Shown here: one piece after another, positions 1 to 11,782 of the stretch | How the letters are laid out: each line of letters starts with the position of its first letter | Numbering within the stretch: position 1 is the first letter of the stretch | Assembly (NCBI GenBank): GCA_037576215.1 | Contig: JBANDB010000008.1 | Span: 4,030,001 to 4,094,000 of the forward strand | Direction of reading: 5' to 3' | Origin: Armillaria gallica | Lineage: Eukaryota; Basidiomycota; Agaricomycetes; Agaricales; Physalacriaceae | Length of the DNA: 64,000 bases | Notes under the pieces: model-generated | Databases searched by the model: none | The model's input: only the letters and a program-made list of their open reading frames with translations | What the model was told of the DNA's origin: nothing | Translations under genes and position numbers: made by a program

Positions 1-27
1 GATGGGTTCGTAGGGCAGCGGAGTCCG

Positions 28-621
28 TCAGGATCTCGGAGTTGGCTTAGGAGCCAGGTTGGAATTAGGAATAGGAGTTGGACGAGGAATGTCCATGCGG
101 TTAGATGCAGTTGCATCGGATGCCGTGGAAGTGCTTGCAGGGGAAGAGACACCTGGTAATGGTGAATGGAAAGTGATACTGTGCTTTGCCCAGTCAATCA
201 ACAGATTGCAGCGGGAGAGCCAGTTGTATCCCAGAACAATGTTACATGATGAATCTAGATGAGTGACATAGAAGTTGATAGAGATGATGTCTCCAGAAGG
301 GAAACAGACTGGAAGGGTAATGGATTGAGAAATGTGAGATCCAGCGGAGCCGTCAAGGAGCCGAAGTTGAACAGGAGGGATAGGTTTGGTTGGAAGGTTG
401 TGATCCTCAATGTATTTGGAGTTGACGAAACAATGGCTAGAACCAGAGTCAATCAAGGCAAGAAAACGAAGGATAGTAATGATTGGGGAGTCATCAGACT
501 CTGTACCAGAGCCGACTTCAGAGGAGAGTGATACAGTGAGTGAATGATTGGAAAGAGCAGCGGCGTTGAGGGTGACAACCTCCAATGTGCGATTACAGTC
601 AATGCAACCCTGATCTCGCAT
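28..621 (-). pseudogene. Aspartic protease start of pol, element F
   Basis: The ORF begins 18 nt after the gag stop, in another frame, with Met at 621. It carries the retropepsin active-site motif ALIDSGSSHCFV (Asp-Ser-Gly) and the second conserved block NIVLGYNWL. Both are usual for the protease of fungal gypsy elements, which cleaves the Gag-Pol precursor inside the particle. A TGA near position 28 interrupts the reading before the reverse transcriptase, which is outside the window. Element D has the same ORF but has lost the DSG segment. Confidence 0.85.
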
Positions 622-641
622 GGAGGATTCAGGGCTGCCCT

Positions 642-2174
642 CTAGTTTTCCAGCTCTGATGGAGCCGGATCCTCAGAGGCAGGAGCAGGTTCTTCAACTT
701 CTGTGGCATGGCCCTTGGTGGAGGCTGCAGCCTTGCGTTTGTTGCAGTCCTCAGTCTTGTGCTTGCTTCCACAGAACATACAGAGGTTGTTCTTTTGGCG
801 GCGGTCCTTCTCTTCTTGAGTAAGACAGCCGTCTTTGCCTAGCTTATCAGCATAGGGCTTGGGGTTGGAAGCGGATCCCAAGGAGTTGGAATTGGAAGAC
901 TTTGGAGCTGATCCAGAAGTCGAAGAACTGGAGTTGGAATTGGAACCCTTGGATTTAGGGTTGTTGGAATATGAACCAGAGGACTTGTTTTCCCAGTTTT
1001 CACGGGATATCTCGGTCCTCCGAGTCCAATAGCATGCGTCAAGTTCTTGGGCTAGGAAACGCATGTCATGGAGATTGTTGGGTTTCCCGTGGTGAGCCAT
1101 ATCATCCTTAATGCAGGTACAAAGTCCGCGGTAGAAGGCATGGCAGAGGGAGTTGTCGCCGTAACCAACTTGGGATGCGTATTGGTTGAACTGAACCATA
1201 TACTTTATGATTCGGTCTCCATCGTGCATCCGGAGATGTTCCAGGGCATCGAAGGGGCCAAAATTCATTTGGAGTTCATCAAGGAAGGCAGCGTAAGAGT
1301 ATTGCTATGCTGGCGGATTCCGCGGATTGGGACGGAGGATGTCTGGTTCAAACCAGTCAAGAGCGGTGCCGGAAAGGAAGGAGATGGCGTAGTTGACTTT
1401 ACTGGCATCCTCTGCAAACGCAGTGGGTCTGTCATTAAAGTTCAACTGAAGGGAGACAATGAAAGCCTTGAGTTTCTGCAGGTCGGAGCCATCAAATGTA
1501 TCAGGTTCTTTGACCTTGATGTGGATGTTGTTGGGTCGAGGATTGTTTAGCGAAGTGGAAACCCCACGCAACAGATTCATGAATTCTTGTAAGAATTCTT
1601 GCTCGTTGGGAGTATTGTTGTCAGGTCTGCCTAGTCCTCCTGGTCCATTGGGACCTCCAGGACCTCCGGGACCGCCAGGACCACCTGGACCTCCAGGTCC
1701 ATTGGGGCTGCCAGGGCCTCCGGGTCTGTTCAGGCTTTCTGGGGAGTCGGATCCATTGTCACCCTGGTTGTGTTGATTCGAAGGATGAGTGGGGGTATCG
1801 GTTTCACCTCTGGAATCATCGGATCCTGCGGCGTCTGTTTGTTCTCCATTGGAGGTGGGTTGAGGTGCTGGGGTGTGTGGATCTGGATTTTCTTAGTATC
1901 CATCAAATATGCCTGTCCTTCAGTGATGTAGAAGGTCTTCGGGTGGCGGAGTACCGAAAGGGTTAGGAGAACCGTAGTTGTCAGATTGACAAGCAGTGAA
2001 ACTGGAGTGGCTGTAGGTTTCCCTACGGGATAGTTGTCCTCCGATGGAGGCTGATCCGAAAAGCTCTGGATTTTCCTTGGATGTGGATGCTGCTATGTCT
2101 TCCATGGAAAAGATTGGTGTTTTTCGTTTCGGGCCTTCACCTGTCTCTGGAGGATAAGTGTATGTGGTTGTCAT
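642..2174 (-). pseudogene. Gag polyprotein of element F, collagen-like and CCHC-type
   Basis: The structural capsid protein of the retrotransposon can be read as one frame of about 510 codons with three stops (near 1918, 1886 and 1303). The last of these, TAG, corresponds to TGG in element D. The order is an acidic, Ser/Pro-rich N-terminus, a Gly-Pro collagen-like tract (about 1640-1725), a capsid region and an Asn/Ser-rich linker. It ends in a zinc-knuckle-like CMFCGSKHKTEDC (C-x2-C-x4-H-x3-C, one residue shorter than the canonical spacing). There are no indels relative to its own frame, so decay is by point mutation. The collagen-like tract is low complexity and does not imply a real collagen. 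Confidence 0.85.
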
Positions 2175-2218
2175 GATTTAGAGAAAAATTTGACTCAAGA
2201 GGTTGAGTTCGAATATAC

Positions 2219-2735
2219 TGTTAGGGACGTGCCAAATAGACAAAGGTAACTCACACAAGCGGAGGTCTGTGGAGTGCATGGGCTTTGGCAAAGCTATTAG
2301 CAACATCACCCTTGAGCCGAAGCCCTAAGATTGGATTGCAGAGCAGAGTCCGCAGAGAGCGAAGGTTTGGATAGAGAGTAAAGGTAGTCCAACAGAGCGG
2401 AGGCCGTGGACTTGGAGAGCAATAGATTAGACTTGGAGTCAGAGAGAGATTTGGCTAAACCAAGTTGATATTCGAACTGAGTATCTACAAGTAATTCTAC
2501 AGCATATATATGAGTAGATAAATCTGAGTCCGAGTCCAATGGACTCCAGCGGAGGTCTGTTCACTACCGGATTCGGGTTCTAGAATTAATATGTGAAATA
2601 GTGAAATGAAATGATAAATAAAATATCAAATGGGTGTAGTAATTGTATGCGGTCAGAGGCCACGGAGTCCAGTGCTGGTGTTAGGATTGAAGTTGGAATG
2701 GGTGTGAAGCGGAGTCCGGCGGCATGCGCGTAACA
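2219..2735 (-). repeat. 5' LTR of element F (family I LTR, 517 bp)
   Basis: The plus-strand text starts TGTTAGGGACG and ends GCATGCGCGTAACA, so it has TG..CA ends. The same sequence recurs at 60391-60916 and, inverted and split, at 59995-61044. It is rich in CGG and CCG triplets (GCGGAGGTC, GGAGTCCG, GCGGAGGCC types), which stand out in an AT-rich region. Confidence 0.93.
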
Positions 2736-5700
2736 CACCCTCAGTACCTCTTTCTACATTTTCTCTTGCCCCATGTGACTCAGCATCGCAATTTCCCTCA
2801 CTTCCAGACTATTGCTGACCATTTAGTCTATCTTCCATCATTCACCCCACTAGGATTACTGTCCAGTAATGTTTTCTAGTCTTGTCACACATTTTCTTAT
2901 ACAGATTTGTGGTATTAGCATCATACCCATTTCTATCCTCTCTCACTTTGAGAGATCCCTATCAGCTTACAGCCAGAGCATCTAGTACTTGACTACCAAG
3001 CAATACTACTTTGCTGACTTAAAGTCACAGTGTATACTTGTATATAGAGGAATTAATTCACTGCACGGAGATGCTCAAACCCACTTGCACACATGATTGT
3101 CTTACTATGCTACTATGTTAACTCACCCAATCTCATTCTGAGTTGGTGTTGCTGTTGCTATAGAAGTCTAGGCTTATCAATGCTACTGGTAGAGCAGAGG
3201 TTTCACATGAAAATCAACTGAAGGCCAGGATTCTCTTGTTATCATAGGCATAGAATCTGAAAAGACTTTGGTCATTGTCTTGCTGCTTCTTATCAACAGC
3301 TTTCTAGACTAGATTTTTATAACTGTATCTCCATTTAAATAGCTGCAAGTTACTCAGGTATGTTTTCTGACCTGCCATTTGCAATAGCTCTTATAAGTAG
3401 ATCAGACTGAAAATTTCAATATAAAATATAGCATCAAGATAGTAGTTATAAATGATGATACACTTCAAAATATTGAATGGTGGAGGGTACACTTTGAATA
3501 TCCATTTAGATATAGTCACATCTAACAACTGGGTATAGGATAACATACATAACTGTAAAAAGGATGCTTCACAAATAACAACTACTAGCCATTTTATCGT
3601 TACAGCAGAGCAGCTGTTCAAATCTTCTGAAGGGTATTTCTCATAGTTTGGTCTGCTTGCCCAAGACCATAGCTTTCACAAGTGTATAGGTCACATTTAT
3701 GTTAATGAAATTCATTTCACTTGGTTTGCAGAAACTGGCAGGTATGGGCTTGGACACATTTCATAAGGTTTAAGGTCATCTTGGAGATCTCAAGTTGCAG
3801 TTTCCCAGCAGTATTCCATGGCAGGGTTTAATGGCAATCTGTCTTCTGCATATTCTTTGTTTCATTGAATTATTCCTACTAAATTCTGGCTATGCCCTCA
3901 TCCAAACAATGTCCAATCACTTCAATACCATGTATGCTTAACACTGTTAATAATTTTCATGATGTCAAGAATTACAACTGCTTCATTCACAATCCATTCC
4001 TCTCCAATGAAAAACTAACTGATCAGCCCTGTTGATGAGCCTCTAGACTTTGTGTGCTCTGAAATCATGGAAACAACCTATAATTTATTGCTTATCTCTC
4101 TTGCATGGACTTTCAGTAAACCAAATGTTGCAAGCCCAGCATAGGTCAAATCATATTAAACTTCACACTCCATGCAAACTTTTCCTTCAATATTCATGAA
4201 TCATTGTGCCTCACGGCACATTGATTAACAATCTTTTCACAGTAAATTAAACACATGTCATTATTCTAGGCCTTTGCATGTGGATAGAACCATAAGATTA
4301 TGAGGTTTATTTATGTATATGCTATGCATAGCTATAGATTCTTAAGACATCATATAGATGTGCCTTTATTGATTAAGAATATAGCAAGAATTAGTAAGCA
4401 CTAACTATAGATGAGTAAGTAGTAGGTAAATTAGTAATCTTTCATAGTCTTGTCAACTATGTGATACATAGTAGAGTAACACATAGCATAGTAAACTACA
4501 GTTATAAATAGTTTACTATGCTCACTAATCATGTATTGCAGTTATCAAGCTAAAGTAAAGTTCACTTATTTAGCAAGTATAATTTTATAGTATAAAAAAT
4601 AATAGACTGTAGATAGAAAACAACAATTCCCTAGAGAATGCATACACCATGCATATCACCCAATATATGTGAATTAAAGTTAACATCTCTATATTCTTAA
4701 GAGATACAACACTTTGCGAGCTTTCTAAACTTGCTAATTACCAAGTGTTAAATAACTTGATTCACATCCTCTCATCCAAAACACAAGCAACGATATTCTA
4801 ATAAGACCACCTTGTTTGTTATTCTTGTCTTATAAATTAGCATACCTAAAGACTTCAAAGAGGTAATCTATAGCTATGATTCTGAACCTTTAGTCTCTAA
4901 CATTAATAGAAAACTGTTTTTATAAGTTAGGAATAATATTAATTCAAGTTCTCTAATTAAACCAGCTTCATCTCTGCTTTTCTCTAAAAAAGTACAAATC
5001 ATAACAACCATAATAAAACTTCACTACACATTTAGGAAGCTATAGTCACTATACAGAGGTATAAGACTAAACTTGCTAGAATCTGCCTTCAGATTCTGTA
5101 TCTGATTACACTAGCCATTATAGGTCTTGTATTTTCTACCTGCAGAAGTCAATAGGTTTATCACTATGTTCTTATCTTTTGTGATAATAATAATCAAATG
5201 TGCTATATCTCACAATATCTGAACTCTGTTTCTCCTCTCCAATTCCATGACCATGGTTTTATCAAATATTAGATGTTGAAGAAATACCTGAAGCAAGCTC
5301 ACAAATAGTTCACTCTTCCCACAGAGCACTGTCAAGATTTAATTGCAATATCAGGCAAATCTGTGGCAAATAAGCAAGCATATTATAACATTTTATGAAT
5401 ACTGACTTTGGTGTTCTGGTGGGTGCATAGTCATTTGTAGTTGTATGTGGTTTAGTGCAGTGAAAAAACTTTGAATGGTGAATTGGGTGTACTTGCTTAT
5501 TTCAATATCCATACAATCCTTGAAGTTGCTGGACATGTAAATTGTTGCTTTGATGCATTAATAATAGACTATGATGACTAAGCAGATCATCAAGAATGGT
5601 GTCTCAGTCTAAGTAGTTTGTGCCATTAAAAATGGCAGTTCAAAATATTTATATTTAAAGTTTGATAGCTGAATGTCTTTGAGCAATGTCAAAGCTTTGT

Positions 5701-8589
5701 TGGATGTGTATTGTTATAATCAATAATAACAGGTAAACTTTATTGGCATGTGATAAATGGCTGTCTCTATGAGATGTCTGGCCACAGAATAACAGATAAA
5801 GTTGGCAGATAACATTGTATAACCAATGAATCAATGAATGTTGAAGATGGCAGTTGTTTGGATGTGAGAATAATAAAATTACATTCCCATGGTTGATCTG
5901 CTTTTTATCACAACAGTCATATCCATAGAAACATAGTATCCTATGAATGCAAGCAGTGAGTATTTTCCATGAGCAGCAAAGAAATCTTATTTAGCAAAAC
6001 ATATTTTCTTCTAACAGCTAGTTATGGAATAGCTAAAGGCTTGCCTTTAGCTTGGTCTATACTATATTTATGCCCCAAATTCCTAGTCACATAGAAGGAT
6101 CTGCACACTTGGTTTTCTTCATGCACTACTACTGGAAGACTTCAAGGCAACCCTGTCTTAGTGTTTGGCAGAGGCATCACCAAGGCCTAACAATGTTTTG
6201 CAAATGACATCTGATTCAATGGCTCTGAGCATTTTTACAAAAGCATTGATAACATAGTTGAAAGCCTTGACAAAGCCAGGGTGTTGGATATGCTTATCTT
6301 ATTCAAAGCAATGGATATTGCATGTAGTTTCTTGCATCTGACTCCAGGCCAAGCCCATCACCCCAGCTACAATGCTATAAACCTCTCACAAGAGGAACTT
6401 GATGTAAGTTATTTTCCCATTTATATACTTTCTGCAATCATTCAAGTTGCAAGGCATTGGAGCCTTTCTATATATAATGTCAAAGGCTCAGTCAAATTCC
6501 AAAATAGCATCTGGCTCTTCTGTCTGCAAGTTTTCCAGTGGAAGGAGCTCCACTGGCTCATATGTATTTTTATTGATAGGTGGAAACTTGGCAAAAAATA
6601 ACTTGTCTGCTGGACTTGCTAAGAGTTTACATACATTTTATTTTGTACATGAGTATGTTCAAATTCATTAGAAATTGTGCTTATTCTAATATTTGCATTA
6701 GCATCATGACATGGACCATATACCACAATGGGAGAAGGATCATGACATAGACCCAAAATAGACATAGTAGATTACTTTATTTTTGAAACCATCAGTCTAC
6801 TAACTTGTTTGAAGATATATTTGACATATTAGAATCAACAATAAACAATACTTAGACAATCTTAAAGGAACTTTTCTCATATCAAAAAAGTCTTTGTGGT
6901 TGCTGTCACAATCTCTCTCTTATTCATTATCATTGGTGATAGTATGTACAATACAATCAGTATATCTTGTGCCTTACAGATAATAAGTTCTAAAATCCTT
7001 GTCCAATACTGTCACCTGATGTTTCATCAAAGATTGTTGGATGGCTCTCTTCAATGGAGAAGCCAGCCCTGGTAGTTCATGTTGAAAGGATACTGTAGAT
7101 ATCTATTTTTCATATAGCATGCTGCTTCTGTAGTAGCATGATTGTATTGACCTGATTTCTCAATAATGTTTAGCCATTGCTTCCAGCATCACCAAAGTGG
7201 GGCAACAACTTTATATTATCAAATATGTTATAGGATGAAGCAGCCATAGTAGAACAGAAATAGTTTTTAGAGGAATGATTTTCAGATGTCATTCAATTGA
7301 TCCAACAGAAACATATTCTTAGGTCCAAAGTCAGGATTGTAGCAATAACACAAATATAGCCTGACAAAAGCAGATCATGTTGGGGAGAAATCAGTCATCA
7401 TGAGGAAGTTTCCATAGAATGAGGCAGAAGAAGGTCTCCATGGAGTCTCAAGGTTGCAACTGCAAAAGTGTCACAGCATTATTGTGCTTCTAGTCATGGA
7501 TGTCAACCAGTTAATGAAGAATTCTGTACCCAACATTTTAAGGGGTTGATCAAGTTTGCCCTTAATAGACCAGACATTTTTAGGATCCAGGAGACAAAAT
7601 GATTTCCACCATGTCTCACAAAGGAAGTAGGATTGTTCAGGGACAGATATAATGCAAAGTGGAGCAAAGAAAGCAAAAATAGATGCACATGTCTCTTATT
7701 TTCCATGTGGAGTTGTTCTATTGGAGGTTTGGGATCCACTGACAAATTTAAAAGTCAAGTTCACTTACTTTACTCTAAGAGCAAATGTGAGTCAACCAAT
7801 CACTTTTCTGCCACACTACCTCATCAAAATTTAGCAAATAGACTGATGCAAAGTAAAGAATTGGAACAATTGTTTCAATAGCCTAAGTAAAAGGAAGTTA
7901 ATAATCAAGTTGATTAACTTCAAGGATGCTTTGGATGATTCTTCTAACATATCATCAATATTTGCAAAATCAAATATCCATTTTTTTGAATCACCTACCT
8001 CTCCATTAGATTAGTCTTTGGTGACTCTCTCAGACATTAGTGACATCAATGAAGTTTATCATTTGGGAGGTGAGTACCATCCATCTATTATGAAAGTGTA
8101 CTCCAATATAAACTGCAGGTCACCAACACTCATGTGAGTCTGTTATAACCATTAATATATCTCTTTAAGACATGTATACTGGAGGCATTGAAGAAGATTA
8201 CCAGATCTATGGCATCCAGATTTACTGAATGCGAATATGGCTTCAGCAATAAGCTATATCTGCAGATGTTTTGCTAAAATATGCAGCTGCCTTGTCCCAC
8301 ATTTGTGAAATAGGTGTCCTAGGGTTTTCAAGGTCAGGGAATCTGAATCTGCAGCCTGATATACAATTGGAAGTCATCTGGGCCCATGGTGAGCAAACAA
8401 AGATTTTTTTGATTTTCTATTAAAGTCTACTTGAATTTTTTAGCACTTGTTTGGATGGCAGGACTAATACAAAAAGGATGTCCTAATATTTTTGAGATTG
8501 AGGAGCTCAAATTCACCATCTAATTTGGGCTCAGAGGTGATCCTGTCCCACTAGAAGTGATTAGAGATTTTATTGATTTTCTGTTAAAG
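2736..8589. other. AT-rich spacer without a recognisable gene
   Basis: About 5.8 kb of AT-rich sequence with only short open frames. The one coding-like stretch I noticed is on the minus strand at about 6430-6600, where a frame reads FPPINKNTYEPVELLPLENL. It looks like an eroded exon of an unidentified protein. A perfect 13-bp inverted repeat with a 10-nt loop lies at 4486-4521. No LTR, tRNA or complete ORF was seen. Confidence 0.6.
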
Positions 8590-8594
8590 TTTAC
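8310..8594 (-). repeat. Diverged tandem repeat units 1 and 2 (~150 bp), left of element A
   Basis: Two imperfect units (about 8310-8455 and 8456-8594) share blocks such as TGTCCTA, TTTGATTTTCTRTTAAAGT and CACTTGTTTGGA. A third unit continues after element A at 16984-17150. Read on the minus strand the units give related peptides of the type W-x-R-[IV]-x-S-[DE]-x-K-L-D followed by L-x-N-x-R. They are probably eroded tandem exons rather than a satellite. The protein is not identified. Confidence 0.5.
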
Positions 8595-8984
8595 TGTAAG
8601 ACCTGAACTCCAATCAAGAGTAAATAATCGGCTGTTACGTGTTTGAACAGTCACCGACTAGTCTTGTAAGAGAAAGGAGATCAAGACTTACTAAGAAGCG
8701 CTTAGCAAGTAAAGAATGTGTTTCAGTATGAATAAATGTTAGCTCAAAGCTAAGGAATATACAGCTTTGAGTACACTACTTATATACTAAAGTGAGGGTA
8801 CCATGTTAGAAAGTGAATAAGCCAAATACACAGTAGCCAAGAATAATACATGTCGGGCGAGTGTGACTGTGAAGATTTATGAAGACTTCCATGAAGTCAC
8901 AGATCTAAAGATAAGATAAAGGTAAGCGCTGAAGATAAGATAAGATAAGAGGTGCTTAGGTAAAGAAATGAATAAATCGTAACA
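8595..8984 (-). repeat. 3' LTR of element A (390 bp)
   Basis: It starts TGTAAGACCTGAACTCC and ends AATAAATCGTAACA on the plus strand. It matches the 5' LTR at 16564-16978 except for scattered substitutions and a 25-bp block (TCCTAATAAGTCCTAAAGG type) present only in the 5' LTR. That block is flanked by a repeated GTGAGGGT, so the difference is a slippage-type indel. Confidence 0.95.
8905..8955 (-). promoter_or_regulatory. GATAAG cluster in LTR of element A
   Basis: At least five GATAAG or GATAAA words lie within about 50 bp, also present in the 5' LTR (16903-16945). In the element's direction they read CTTATC and sit in U3, upstream of the TATA box. GATA-type zinc-finger factors of fungi (nitrogen and light regulators) bind such words. 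Regulation is inferred only. Confidence 0.5.
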
Positions 8985-8999
8985 TTACCCCCCTGTTAA
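8985..8999 (-). other. Polypurine tract of element A
   Basis: Read in the element's direction this is TTAACAGGGGGGTAA, directly abutting the 3' LTR. That is the expected position and composition for priming plus-strand DNA synthesis. Element B has the matching TTAATAAGGGGGTAA at 24192-24206. Confidence 0.88.
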
Positions 9000-9269
9000 G
9001 GCAGGTGTCCCAACTGCTGTTAGCTTCAACTCTGTCATTACTTTCTCACAATGCCAGACCCAAAGTTAGGGCCTCAGTCTATCAGTCTGCAGTCCTCTTT
9101 TCTTTGTCCCTATACAGAAGGGACGAACGAAGAGGAGGAATTTCCTGTAGGTGGATGTGGAAGAGATAAGTCTGGTAAGCTTTTACTTGTTATCATAGTA
9201 TTTCGGTTGGTTCGAACGGCGATTTTGTGTATGTCGAAGGGTCATCGTTGCTCCCAAACCAATCCCAGT

Positions 9270-9845
9270 CTAGCTGTTGGTCATATCACACTTTTCGCCA
9301 GTGAATGGATCCATATAGGATTGCCAATCTCCTGTTTCATGCTTGGTACGATTCACCCTTTCGGTGAGGTATTTGTTGATGAGTTCTTCTGCGTCCATGT
9401 TATCCTCCTGTACCCAACTGTTTGACTCTGGTCCATAGCCTTTCCATTTGACGAAGTAGTCTGTGACCCAGTGCCATGGTTCCCCAGCTTTTCCCCTGAC
9501 TTTGCACTCTCTACTGTTGAGGACTTTCTCGACTTCGTAGTGCTCTTCACCATTGATGAGATCTGGTGGTGGTGGAGGTGGCTGTTCTTGGTTTGGGAAT
9601 GCGGGTGGTATGTATGGCGTAAGGAGTACTTCGTTGAATACTGGATGGATATGCCAGTTTGTCAGGAGCTTTAATTTATATGCCGATGCTCCGACCTTTG
9701 CGACGATTGGGAATGGGCCTGTTTGTTTGTCTGCAAGTTTCTTCTTGGGACGTGGGAGATTGAGGTTGGTCATGTTGAGCCAAACCTTGTCTGCTACTTG
9801 ATATTCGACTGCAGGTCGTTTCTTTTTGTCGTATTGGGCTTTCAT
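9270..9845 (-). pseudogene. Integrase C-terminus with chromodomain, element A
   Basis: This is the end of the pol frame. It contains the GPF-type module (KTGPF-like KQTGPFPIVAKVG), a Pro-rich linker and then a chromodomain (HYEVEKVL, WKGYGPESNSW, NMDAEELI). Chromodomains in this place target integration to modified chromatin and define the chromovirus clade. It is in the same frame as the integrase core at 9894-10415, separated by one stop (TAG where copy B has Gln CAA). The C-terminal tail after the chromodomain differs from that of B. Confidence 0.93.
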
Positions 9846-9893
9846 CTGGTCGGTGGCTTTCTTGAGTGCTTGCTTTGCTTCAGCATGGATTTT

Positions 9894-10600
9894 CTACATC
9901 TGTGAAACGAATGTGGTTGAGGCCGGTGTTCTGAAGGGTGCTTGGGGTTTTGCACCTGGGAGGATTTCAGCATTATAGCCGTAGTTAACCTCAAAGGGAC
10001 TTTTGCCTGTAGTGGAATGAGTGCAGTTGTTATGAGCGAAGGCCACAAGGGAGAGCCATTCAACCCAGTCGTTCTGGAGGTGATTGACGAAGATCCAGAG
10101 GTATTTTTCAACCTCCTGATTAACTCGTTCAGTCTGTCCATCAGTCTGTGGGTGATAGGCGGTGGAGACATTTGCCTTGATTTGGAGCAAGTCATAAAGG
10201 TCTTTCATGAACTTGGATACAAACATGGTGCCTCGGTCGGAGATGATGACCTGGGGCATCCCATGCTTTGTGTACACTTCGTCGTGTAGGATCTTGGCCC
10301 ACCCTTCCGATGACAGCTCCGTGGTACATGCTATCGGTATGATTTCCTTAGAGAATTGGTCAACAATCATTAAGATAGCATCATAACTGTTGCACTTTGG
10401 TAAACCAGTGACCATGTCTATGGAGATGTGAGTCCATGGTCAGGAGGGTATGGCATTGGGATGAAGGGGTGTTGCTTTTGCTTGTGTGCTCAACTTGGTT
10501 CGTTGACATGTTTTGCAAGCACAGACATAGTTCTCTATGTCCTTCTTCATCCTTGGCCACCAATATTCTCATAAGATGAGTTCTTTAGTCTTTTCAATGC
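9894..10600 (-). pseudogene. Integrase zinc-binding and catalytic core, element A
   Basis: This inserts the cDNA into the genome. The N-terminal HHCC motif is visible (HNHITAGHPGI, then CKTCQRTK). The catalytic core has its Asp near WTHISIDMVTGLP, the second Asp in ISDRGTMF and the Glu in TDGQTERVNQEV. Two in-frame TGA codons (10569-10571, and in S*PWTH near 10438) occupy places where the family has Arg. Copy E keeps CGA at the first of them. A 1-nt deletion near 10766 puts this part out of frame with the reverse transcriptase. Confidence 0.92.
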
Positions 10601-11032
10601 CTGGGTGTCCTGCCGTGATGTGGTTGTGGAATATCGCAATGATTTCTCCTCGTAACGCATGGTCTTGGGGAATATAGATACAGGAATCGTAGTAGATTAA
10701 CCCATCATCTAGCTTCATCCCTCGATCATGGTTGAGAGACACGGAGACATTCTTGTCCCATCGGTGGTGTCGAGTGTGGCTTGCTTGATCTTAGTTTGGA
10801 TTTCCTCGATTGTGGGCATGACTAGTGCCCGGAAGTGCTCGGGTTTGAGGACTATAACCTCATCATTGTTCTCCTTTCCTTGTTCGTGATCCGCTCATCG
10901 GCTTAGTAAGTCAGCCTTCTTGTTTGCTGGTCCTGGCTTGTGGTGCAGCGAAAAATGGTATTCGGCAAGCTCAGTTACCCAACGCGCTTGGCATCAGTTG
11001 AGCTTTTGGGGCTTTCAGAAATACTGCAGATT

Positions 11033-11782
11033 TTAGTGATCTGTCCATATCTCAAAGTCCTGAGCCGCACCCATTAGGTAGTGCCTCCACTCGTCCAGGG
11101 CTAGCATGATTGCCAGCAGTTCTTTGTCGTAAATTTCGTAATTTTGTTCTGTAACTGTGAGGGACTTGGATAGAAACATGACTGCGCACCATTTTCCATC
11201 CTGTTCCTGCGACAATACAGTGCCTATTGCTCCTTCACTTGCGTCCACCTCTACATGGAACTTGCCTTCCTCCGTGGGTATTGCCAGTACCACTTCTTCA
11301 GCCAGTAGTCTCTTCAACTCCTTGAACGCATCCTGTTGCGCTTTTCCCCATTTCCATGGATTGTTTCCTGTCAGCTGGGTCATCAGTTTGACAACTTTGC
11401 TGTACCCTTTGATGAAACGTCGGTAGAAATTGGTAAAGCCTAAGAATGACTGAAGTTGTTGTTTCTTAGCTGGCACAGGCCACTCCGCTATTCCTGCAAT
11501 CTTGACTGGATCCATATGAATGCTTCCTTCACTGATGATTACTCCGAGGTACTCCATTTCCAAGGTTTCGAACTCGCATTTATCTGCTTTAAGGAATAGC
11601 TTGTTCTTTCGTAAGATCTTTAGAACTTTGTGCGTGATGCGATGATGTTCTTCCTTGGTTTTGGACATGATCAGAATGTCGTCAAGGTACATGGTGACGC
11701 TACCTGATGCAATGAGGTCTTTGAAGATGTCATTCATCATCCACTGGAAGGTGGCAGGCAAATTGGTAAGCCCAAAGAACAT
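11033..11782 (-). pseudogene. Reverse transcriptase palm and RNase H, element A
   Basis: It contains the catalytic YLDDILIMS (the YxDD box), the FLGFTNFYRRFI segment and the RNase H domain (HVEVDASEGAIG, then EIYDKELLAI). It is in frame with 11903-13306 through a TGA in the KL*GTKYF motif, where the family reads Arg. The next stop is TAA in the place of Gln in DHQNLQYF, which copy B still has. This is the most conserved part of the element and fixes it as Ty3/gypsy. Confidence 0.95.

Larger units (their letters stand above)
1..2735 (-). mobile_element. Family I Ty3/gypsy element F, 5' part (LTR, gag, protease)
   Basis: This is the upstream part of a minus-strand LTR retrotransposon; reverse transcriptase and integrase lie beyond the left edge. 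In element order it has a 5' LTR (2735 to 2219), a leader of about 45 nt, gag (2174 to 642) and a protease ORF (621 downwards). It belongs to the same family as element D on the plus strand at 47712-61044: LTR, gag and protease are all alignable. Five bases after the LTR (CACCC, 2736-2740) would be one target-site copy, but its partner is outside the window. Assignment to gypsy rests on the pol of element D. Confidence 0.9.

Noticed and set aside
1459..1776. Plus-strand ORF with a Gly-Pro-Pro repeat resembling a collagen gene.
   Set aside because: It is the complement of the collagen-like tract of Gag on the minus strand.
2195..2218. tRNA-like stretch (GAGTTCGAAT) next to the LTR of element F.
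   Set aside because: It resembles a T-loop, but no cloverleaf and no clear complement to a tRNA 3' end could be built. The primer for family I stays undecided.
4486..4521. 13-bp perfect inverted repeat as a terminator or MITE.
   Set aside because: It lies in AT-rich low-complexity DNA with no gene next to it and no target duplication found.
6281..6671. Two overlapping plus-strand ORFs as a host gene.
   Set aside because: They overlap in different frames, and the more protein-like reading is on the other strand; no motif.
10435..10442. Reassigned UGA (Arg) genetic code, suggested by many in-frame TGA at Arg positions.
   Set aside because: The same codons are CGA in sister copies, and Trp and Gln codons have also become stops, so mutation explains it.
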